NCBI GenBank assembly: GCA_018715445.1
Contig: DVLP01000216.1
Location: 1 to 17,951 of the forward strand
Source: Candidatus Avipropionibacterium avicola
GTDB taxonomy: Bacteria > Actinomycetota > Actinomycetes > Propionibacteriales > Propionibacteriaceae
Length of the DNA: 17,951 bases
Reading direction: 5' to 3'
A model generated the notes under the pieces. It did no database searches, was not told the DNA's origin, and worked only from the letters and a program-made list of their open reading frames with translations. Shown in pieces: positions 13,833-17,951 of this stretch. Position numbers and translations under genes: made by a program. The stretch's first letter is position 1. Each line of letters opens with the position of its first letter.

Positions 13833-15125
13833 ATGGAGGCGTCCGAGCGGGCAGCGCAGGCAGCCAGGACCTCGTACGGTCGGCTGCTTGCGCTGCTCGC
13901 GGCGCGCACCCGTGACATCGCCGCGGCCGAGGATGCGCTGGCCGACGCCTTCGAGCGGGCCCTGCTGCGCTGGCCGCTCGACGGCGTCCCGACCAACCCG
14001 GACGGCTGGTTGTTGACCGTAGCCCGGAACCGGCTGAAGGACCACTGGAAGTCCGCCGCCCAACGCCTGGCCAGCGATGCCGATCCGGACGAGTTCGACG
14101 AGCCCGCCACGGCACTGGATCCCGACGCGATCGAGGATCGGCGCCTGGAACTGCTGCTGGTCTGTGCCCACCCCGCCATCGACCGTGGCATCCACACCGC
14201 GTTGATGTTGAACACCGTGCTGGGATGCACCGCCGAGCAGATCGGCGCAGCGATGGCGGTGCCCACCAGCACCCTGGCCAGTCGGCTGGTGCGCGCCAAG
14301 CGACGGATCAAGCAGACCGGCATCCGGTTCCGGATCCCGGATCGCAGCGTGTTGCCGGCACGGATCGATGCCGTCCTGTCCGCGGTCTACGGGGCCTATG
14401 CGATCGACTGGTCCAGCGGCCCGGAGGAACGCAGCGGCCTCGAGGTCGAGGCCCGCCAGTTGGCCGAGATCACCGCCGAGCTGACCGGCGATCCCGAGGC
14501 GTACGGGCTGGCCGCGCTGATCTGCTTCTCCCGGGCCCGATGGCCGGCCCGACGTGACCGCTCGGGTCGGATGGTCCCGCTGGCCGAACAGGACAGCAGA
14601 CGCTGGGACCGGGACCTGATCGTGCACGGACGCGAGCTCCTCGCGACCGCGAGCAGGGCCGGCCAGCTCGGCCCGCATCAGGTCGAGGCAGCGATCCAGG
14701 CCCTGCACTGCGCCCGCCTCGACGATCCCGGGCACCGGGTCGACCCGACGCTGCTGGTCCGGCTCCATCGCACCCGTCACGAGCTCTCCCCCGATCTCGG
14801 CAGCGCCGTTGCGCTGGCCGCCGCCGTCGAGCACTCCGACGGTGCCGAACAGGCACTGGTCGAGCTCGACGCCCTGCTCGCCGGTCTGGTCGCGGCCGGG
14901 ATCGTGGACCGGGCCCAGGTGCGGCGCTTCCAGCCGGGCTGGGCCACGCGTGCGCACCTGCTGCACCGCCTCGACCGGACCGAGGAAGCGGTGGAGGCGC
15001 TGGACACGGCGATCGGGATGACCCATGCCGCGGCCGACCGCGACCACCTGCATGGGCTGCGGAGTCAGTGGACCGATGAGGCGGTCTACGATGACGCTCG
15101 ACACCCTGCCCGTCCGAAGGAGTGA
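13833..15125 (+). CDS. ECF42-like RNA polymerase sigma factor with C-terminal extension
   Basis: This 430-residue protein has sigma region 2 (about 12-75, DIAAAEDALADAFERALLRWP and GWLLTVARNRLKDHWK) and sigma region 4 (about 106-165, AEQIGAAMAVPTSTLASRLVRAKRRIKQTGI). A helical extension of about 260 residues (170-430) contains TPR-like segments such as LDALLAGLVAAGIVDR and WATRAHLLHRLDRTEEAVEAL. This architecture plus an upstream DGPF gene is the hallmark of the ECF42 group, where the extension is required for activity instead of a classical anti-sigma factor. The ATG at 13833 lacks a good SD and lies 12 nt after the DGPF stop in the same frame as that gene's second half, so it probably depends on translation from upstream. 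The stop overlaps the ribosome site of the ABM-domain gene. Likely targets are the DGPF gene and its own operon. Confidence 0.93.
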   Translation: MEASERAAQAARTSYGRLLALLAARTRDIAAAEDALADAFERALLRWPLDGVPTNPDGWLLTVARNRLKDHWKSAAQRLASDADPDEFDEPATALDPDAIEDRRLELLLVCAHPAIDRGIHTALMLNTVLGCTAEQIGAAMAVPTSTLASRLVRAKRRIKQTGIRFRIPDRSVLPARIDAVLSAVYGAYAIDWSSGPEERSGLEVEARQLAEITAELTGDPEAYGLAALICFSRARWPARRDRSGRMVPLAEQDSRRWDRDLIVHGRELLATASRAGQLGPHQVEAAIQALHCARLDDPGHRVDPTLLVRLHRTRHELSPDLGSAVALAAAVEHSDGAEQALVELDALLAGLVAAGIVDRAQVRRFQPGWATRAHLLHRLDRTEEAVEALDTAIGMTHAAADRDHLHGLRSQWTDEAVYDDARHPARPKE

Positions 15126-15131
15126 GCACCC

Positions 15132-15416
15132 GTGGTCCTCGAAGTCGCCGACATCCACGTGACCGATCGCGACGGCTTCATCGCCGCCTATCGTTCGGCG
15201 GTCGAGGTGGTCCGCAGCTGTCCCGGCTGCCGTTCGGTCCGGATGACCGCCGGGGTGGAGGATCCGCTGCGATTCACCCTGCTCATCGAGTGGGACTCGG
15301 TCGAGGCCCACGAGGACAACTTCCGCGCCACCGAGCGCTACAGCACCTGGCGTGCGGCGATCGGCCCGTACTTCGCGCAGCCACCGCTGGTCGAGCACTT
15401 CACCGACGTGGACTGA
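15132..15416 (+). CDS. Antibiotic biosynthesis monooxygenase (ABM) domain protein
   Basis: This 94-residue protein has a ferredoxin-like ABM fold: VLEVADIHVTDRDGFIAAYRSAVEVVRSCPGCRSVRM, then RFTLLIEWDSVEAHEDNFRATERYSTWRAAIGPYFAQPPLVEHF. Members act as dimers in cofactor-free oxidation of quinone-like or aromatic compounds, or have unknown roles. The GTG at 15132 is preceded by AAGGAG (15117-15122), which overlaps the sigma factor stop. It is therefore the third gene of the DGPF/sigma operon. A GC-rich repeat starts 3 nt after its stop. Confidence 0.9.
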   Translation: MVLEVADIHVTDRDGFIAAYRSAVEVVRSCPGCRSVRMTAGVEDPLRFTLLIEWDSVEAHEDNFRATERYSTWRAAIGPYFAQPPLVEHFTDVD

Positions 15417-15418
15417 CG

Positions 15419-15438
15419 CCCCTCGACGAGCTCGGGGG
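15419..15438. repeat. Dispersed GC-rich repeat, copy C
   Basis: CCCCTCGACGAGCTCGGGGG fills nearly all of the 22-bp gap between the ABM-domain stop (15416) and the stop of the minus-strand AraC gene (15439). It has the same sequence and orientation as copies A and B. This placement suits a two-way transcription end signal. Confidence 0.8.
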
Positions 15439-16212
15439 TCAGAGTTGTCGGCTGCGGCGGTAGGCCGCGGGGGATGATCCGCTGAACTGGCGGAACTGAC
15501 GGGTGAACCAGGACAGGTCGCGGTAGCCGAGTCGGCTGGCGATCAGCTTGATCGGTTCGTCGGACTCGCCCAACAGACGCCGGGCGTGGGCGATCCGGCA
15601 CTCCAGGTGGTGGGCGTGCAGGGACTGCCCGGTGGCCTCCCGGAACTGGCGGCGCAAGGTGGTGAGCGAGACGTTCAGTTCACCGGCCAGTTCGTCGTAG
15701 TCGACCTCGCCGGGCTCGGCCAACCGACGCAACACCTCCGCGAGCCAGGCCGGCCCGGCCTGTTCGGCGTCCCGATCGGCCTCGGCCCGCTCGAGCAACA
15801 GCCCTTCCAGGTGGTGGGTCGCGCGCAGGCGTGGCAGCAGGCCGGGCTGGATCGCCAGGTCGATGATCTCGTCGAAGGTGGCTGCGATGCGGCCCCGATC
15901 GGCCAGTGGCACCGGTCCGGGTGCCGGCGGCCACAGCCCACTCGCCTCCCAGGTCGCCACCCTCGGCCCCCGGAAGGCGACATAGCGGTGGTCCCAGGTC
16001 TGACCCGGTTCGCTGACACCGAAGCGGATCCAGGGTCCGGGATGGCACGGCCACACCCAGCCGGGACCGAGCCGGAGCTGTCGCTCGTCGTAGCTCAGCT
16101 CCACCGAGCCCCGGGTCATGTACTGCAGGGTGTGGTAGGTGAAGGCCTTGTCGACGGTGGCGGCACAGTCCGGACCGTGGGATCCGTGCAGGAAGATCAG
16201 ATCGTCCAGCAT
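15439..16212 (-). CDS. AraC family transcriptional regulator 2
   Basis: This 257-residue protein has an N-terminal cupin-like ligand domain (about 5-85, LGPGWVWPCHPGPWIRFG) and a C-terminal AraC double helix-turn-helix (about 155-253). The latter includes YDELAGELNVSLTTLRRQFREATG and IKLIASRLGYRDLSWFTRQFRQFSGSSPAAYRR. The start is set by AAGGAGG 4 nt before the ATG at 16212; the reading can extend upstream to 16419 but would cover the divergent promoter region. It diverges from the second PhyH gene, and an 8-bp perfect inverted repeat lies 46 bp upstream of its start. Control of PhyH2 and itself is the simplest inference. It is not a close copy of AraC regulator 1: the sensor domains and most HTH residues differ. 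Confidence 0.93.
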   Translation of the reverse strand: MLDDLIFLHGSHGPDCAATVDKAFTYHTLQYMTRGSVELSYDERQLRLGPGWVWPCHPGPWIRFGVSEPGQTWDHRYVAFRGPRVATWEASGLWPPAPGPVPLADRGRIAATFDEIIDLAIQPGLLPRLRATHHLEGLLLERAEADRDAEQAGPAWLAEVLRRLAEPGEVDYDELAGELNVSLTTLRRQFREATGQSLHAHHLECRIAHARRLLGESDEPIKLIASRLGYRDLSWFTRQFRQFSGSSPAAYRRSRQL

Positions 16213-16216
16213 GTCG

Positions 16217-16223
16217 CCTCCTT
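16217..16223 (-). promoter_or_regulatory. Strong ribosome binding site fixing the AraC 2 start
   Basis: AAGGAGG on the minus strand lies 4 nt before the ATG at 16212. This decides against longer in-frame starts up to 16419. Confidence 0.8.
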
Positions 16224-16258
16224 GCGTCGTCGAACGGGCGATGTCGACAGACCGTCGT

Positions 16259-16285
16259 TGACCAGATTGTGCCAAGGTCTGGTCA
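16259..16285. promoter_or_regulatory. Inverted repeat, candidate AraC operator between AraC 2 and PhyH 2
   Basis: TGACCAGA (16259-16266), an 11-bp spacer TTGTGCCAAGG, then TCTGGTCA (16278-16285): perfect 8-bp arms with centres 19 bp apart, about two helical turns. It lies inside the 157-bp divergent gap. A second small palindrome, TGTCGACA (16242-16249), is adjacent. The spacing and place suit a dimeric regulator such as the divergent AraC protein. Confidence 0.6.
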
Positions 16286-16357
16286 GCTTGTCCCTGTTGG
16301 CCGCCACCGAGCCTCGGCAGAATCATGACAGCGACACCAGCAGTCGCCAACGGTGAC

Positions 16358-16364
16358 AGGAGGA
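16358..16364 (+). promoter_or_regulatory. Ribosome binding site fixing the PhyH 2 start
   Basis: AGGAGGA lies 5 nt before the ATG at 16370, favouring this start over the in-frame ATG at 16325. Confidence 0.75.
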
Positions 16365-16369
16365 CGACG

Positions 16370-17158
16370 ATGTCGAACGACCACACAGCCGGACCGGTGG
16401 TGGGTCCGTACGAACTCACCGACAGCGAAGTCCGTTTCTACCACGAGTACGGCTACCTGCCGCTCCCCGGGTTCGTGGACGCGGCCGCGGTGGAGACACT
16501 GCGCGAGGAGGTCTTCGCCGCCCTCGAGGCCAATGGCGTGCCGCGCGACTCCCTGAACAAGGCGACCACGACGGCCGACAAGTTGCAGCAGTGTCCGCAG
16601 TACCTGGAGGGCTCGGCGCTGGATCAGTTGATCAACGGCGAGCACAGTCTGGCCGTCGCGTCCCGCCTGATCGGTGGTCAGGCCATCCGCTACCTGCCGT
16701 TCACCGCGGTGAAGGCGGCCGGCGGTGGCGGCGCCTTCCATCTCCACCAGGACAACAACTACACCCGACACGACCCTGCCCTGGGCTCGATGAACATTTG
16801 GGTCGCCCTGGGCGACATGACACCGCAGAACGGCTGCCTGCAGATCGTGCCCGGGTCCCATGCCGGACAGCTCGACTCGCGCAACAGCGATGACGGCGAC
16901 GCCCACCAACAGGTGGACGTCGATCCGATCACCGCCGTGCCGATCCGGATGCGGGCCGGTGACGCGGTCGCCTTCACCCGCTGGACCGTGCACGGGTCGG
17001 GCCCGAACACCTCCGACGAGCCCCGGGTCGGCTACGCCCTGCAGTACCACCGCGACGACGTACGGTGGCAGGACCCCGAGACCGGGCAGTGGCAACTGCT
17101 GGTCGACGTGCCCCGCAGTGCCACCCCACCGGTCACGGTGCTCGGTCCGACCGGGTGA
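16370..17158 (+). CDS. Phytanoyl-CoA dioxygenase (PhyH) family Fe(II)/2-oxoglutarate oxygenase, copy 2
   Basis: This 262-residue PhyH-like oxygenase has the iron triad His126-x-Asp128 (FHLHQDNNY) and His208 (RWTVHGSGPNTS), with Arg219 (EPRVGYALQYH) positioned to bind 2-oxoglutarate. The N-terminal FYHEYGYLPLPGFVDAAAVETLREEV is typical of the family. NGCLQIVPGSHAGQ between the iron ligands is the usual second-shell loop. It should hydroxylate an unknown small molecule. It diverges from AraC regulator 2 and no other enzyme gene follows it; the next gene converges with only 2 bp between stops. It is therefore a single-gene transcription unit under a dedicated regulator. The sequence outside the motifs differs from PhyH copy 1, so the two probably have different substrates. 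Confidence 0.9.
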   Translation: MSNDHTAGPVVGPYELTDSEVRFYHEYGYLPLPGFVDAAAVETLREEVFAALEANGVPRDSLNKATTTADKLQQCPQYLEGSALDQLINGEHSLAVASRLIGGQAIRYLPFTAVKAAGGGGAFHLHQDNNYTRHDPALGSMNIWVALGDMTPQNGCLQIVPGSHAGQLDSRNSDDGDAHQQVDVDPITAVPIRMRAGDAVAFTRWTVHGSGPNTSDEPRVGYALQYHRDDVRWQDPETGQWQLLVDVPRSATPPVTVLGPTG

Positions 17159-17160
17159 GC

Positions 17161-17730
17161 TCAGCCCATCGTCCTCTGGCCGTCGATCGCCTCACGGATG
17201 ATGTCGGCATGGCCGGCGTGCTGGCTGGTCTCGGCCAGCACGTGCAGCACCACCCGACGCACCGACCAGGTCTCGCCGGGCTCGTACCACGGAGCCTCGG
17301 GCAGCGGCCAGGACTGGTCGAGGTCAGCGGTGCGCAGGACCTCCTCGGTCTTCGCTGCCACCTGGGCCATCCGGTCGGTCAGGACCTCGAGGGTCTCCTC
17401 GTCGCTGAGCACGAAACGGGTGTCCTCCCAGCCGCTGGCTGACCAGTCCCCACCGTTGGCCTCGGCCTCGGCGGCGACCTTGTCCCAGTCGACGTCCTCG
17501 TAGTCGTCGGCCATCGCATCGCTTCCCCGGACCGCGAACTCCAGCCAGGCCTCCTCGGTGTCGGCGACATGCTTGAGCAGGGAGGCGATGGTCAGGGTGG
17601 AGACCGTACTGGCCCGACGGGCCTGCTCCTCGGTGAGGCCCTGCGCCGTCTGCAGCAGGAATCCTCGATGGCGCGCCAAGGAGCTGATCAGATCGTCGCG
17701 CTCAGTGGTCGTGGTGGTCGTGGTGGTCAT
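17161..17730 (-). CDS. DUF664/DinB-like four-helix protein
   Basis: This 189-residue protein is of the DinB/YfiT-like superfamily, DUF664 type. Candidate metal ligands are His54 (LLKHVADTEEAWL), His163 and His171 with His174 (LHVLAETSQHAGHADIIREAIDG), in the C-terminal signature of that family. Related proteins are thiol-dependent transferases or detoxification enzymes; some actinobacterial members use mycothiol, but this cannot be shown here. The ATG at 17730 has GGGGA about 6 nt upstream; a longer reading to 17769 lacks support. The N-terminus has eight Thr in a row after Met, encoded by a repetitive GGT/GGTCGT-type DNA run that might slip in length between strains. Its stop lies 2 bp from the PhyH 2 stop. 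Confidence 0.9.
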   Translation of the reverse strand: MTTTTTTTTERDDLISSLARHRGFLLQTAQGLTEEQARRASTVSTLTIASLLKHVADTEEAWLEFAVRGSDAMADDYEDVDWDKVAAEAEANGGDWSASGWEDTRFVLSDEETLEVLTDRMAQVAAKTEEVLRTADLDQSWPLPEAPWYEPGETWSVRRVVLHVLAETSQHAGHADIIREAIDGQRTMG

Positions 17731-17785
17731 CGGCGTCCCCTGTGTTGGCCGTCTGCTTGACGAAACCAACGCTACGAGGCACTCC

Positions 17786-17800
17786 GGACACTTCTTGTCC
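17786..17800. promoter_or_regulatory. Inverted repeat upstream of the DUF664 gene
   Basis: GGACA-CTTCT-TGTCC, 5-bp arms with a 5-bp spacer, lies about 56 bp upstream of the minus-strand start at 17730. It could be an operator; evidence is position and symmetry only. Confidence 0.3.
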
Positions 17801-17805
17801 TCAAT

Positions 17806-17849
17806 GGATCAGGGTCCTCAAGGATCAGCGCTCTCAAGGATCAGCGCGG
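17806..17849. repeat. 16-bp tandem repeat, about 2.75 units
   Basis: Units start at 17806 (GGATCAGGGTCCTCAA), 17822 (GGATCAGCGCTCTCAA) and 17838 (GGATCAGCGCGG, partial). The last unit overlaps the final codons and stop of the partial membrane-protein gene on the minus strand, so the array seems to have grown from the gene's end. Confidence 0.75.
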
Positions 17850-17951
17850 CTCCGGCGGGCCGGTCCGCGCGTACGGGCTGCGGCGGAAGACCAACTCGAC
17901 CGCCGCCCAGGAAACCACCGCCAGCACGACCACGGAGGCCACCTCGACCCA
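17841..17951 (-). CDS. C-terminal tail of a membrane protein (rest outside the window)
   Basis: Reading the minus strand from the window edge gives 36 residues and a TGA at 17843-17841. A hydrophobic helix (VEVASVVVLAVVSWAAVELVF) is followed by a positively charged cytoplasmic-type tail (RRSPYARTGPPEPR). The family cannot be told from so little; multi-pass transferases or permeases are possible. The frame and codon use (GC-rich third positions) support a real gene. Confidence 0.55.
   Translation of the reverse strand, partial: WVEVASVVVLAVVSWAAVELVFRRSPYARTGPPEPR

Noticed and set aside
13077..15398. Minus-strand open frame of 773 codons opposite the DGPF, sigma and ABM genes
   Set aside because: It is antisense to genes with clear family motifs. 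Its translation is rich in Arg, Gly and Pro without recognisable domains; long antisense frames are expected in DNA with GC-rich third positions.
16325..16369. N-terminal extension of PhyH copy 2 from the ATG at 16325
   Set aside because: AGGAGGA lies 5 nt before the ATG at 16370, while the extension has no ribosome site and no family similarity.
1..17951. Horizontal island, prophage or biosynthetic cluster covering the window
   Set aside because: No integrase, transposase, tRNA target or composition break is seen; the DPA operon, SerB and two-component genes look like ordinary chromosomal content.

Overview
The window is GC-rich chromosomal DNA, densely coding on both strands. It shows several actinobacterial traits: strong G/C preference at third codon positions, GTG starts, ATGA-type gene overlaps, a Tat-type lipoprotein signal, likely leaderless transcripts, a ubiA-dprE1-dprE2 operon and an ECF42-type sigma factor with a DGPF-domain partner. 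The order cannot be fixed from sequence alone; a non-mycolate actinobacterium (for example Propionibacteriales) is my guess. I see no tRNA, rRNA, CRISPR array, transposase or phage gene.

Layout. Positions 1-606 hold the 3' end of an unrecognised gene, converging on (and overlapping by 17 bp) a minus-strand sugar-type ABC solute-binding lipoprotein (590-2239). Divergent from that lipoprotein is a plus-strand run: a phytanoyl-CoA-dioxygenase-like (PhyH) oxygenase, a divergent TrpF-like barrel, an AraC regulator and a Gfo/Idh/MocA dehydrogenase (2410-5934). This looks like a regulated carbohydrate or small-molecule catabolic locus whose substrate is unknown. An SRPBCC protein and a SerB-like HAD phosphatase follow (6012-7174). 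Converging on them is a minus-strand operon (10032 down to 7245) encoding a CPBP-family membrane protease, a DesK-like histidine kinase and a NarL/DesR-like response regulator.

From 10184 to 13294 lies a tightly coupled operon for decaprenylphosphoryl-arabinose (DPA): UbiA phosphoribosyltransferase, DprE1 oxidase and DprE2 reductase. DprE1 carries Thr at the position of the benzothiazinone-target Cys. Next is a DGPF/YCII gene broken by a one-base frameshift, an intact ECF42-like sigma factor with a long C-terminal extension, and a small ABM-domain protein (13421-15416). The right end has a second AraC/PhyH pair, this time divergent (15439-17158), with a clean inverted repeat between the genes. 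A DUF664/DinB-like protein and the C-terminal tail of a membrane protein on the minus strand finish the window.

Non-coding structure. A GC-rich dispersed repeat, CCCCTCGACGAGCTCGGGG, occurs three times, each just after a plus-strand stop codon; two copies lie in convergent gaps and one carries an extra tandem array. Several dyads lie in regulatory gaps, and -10 hexamers 6-9 nt before start codons suggest leaderless transcription of some genes. No gene-free stretch exceeds about 170 bp.
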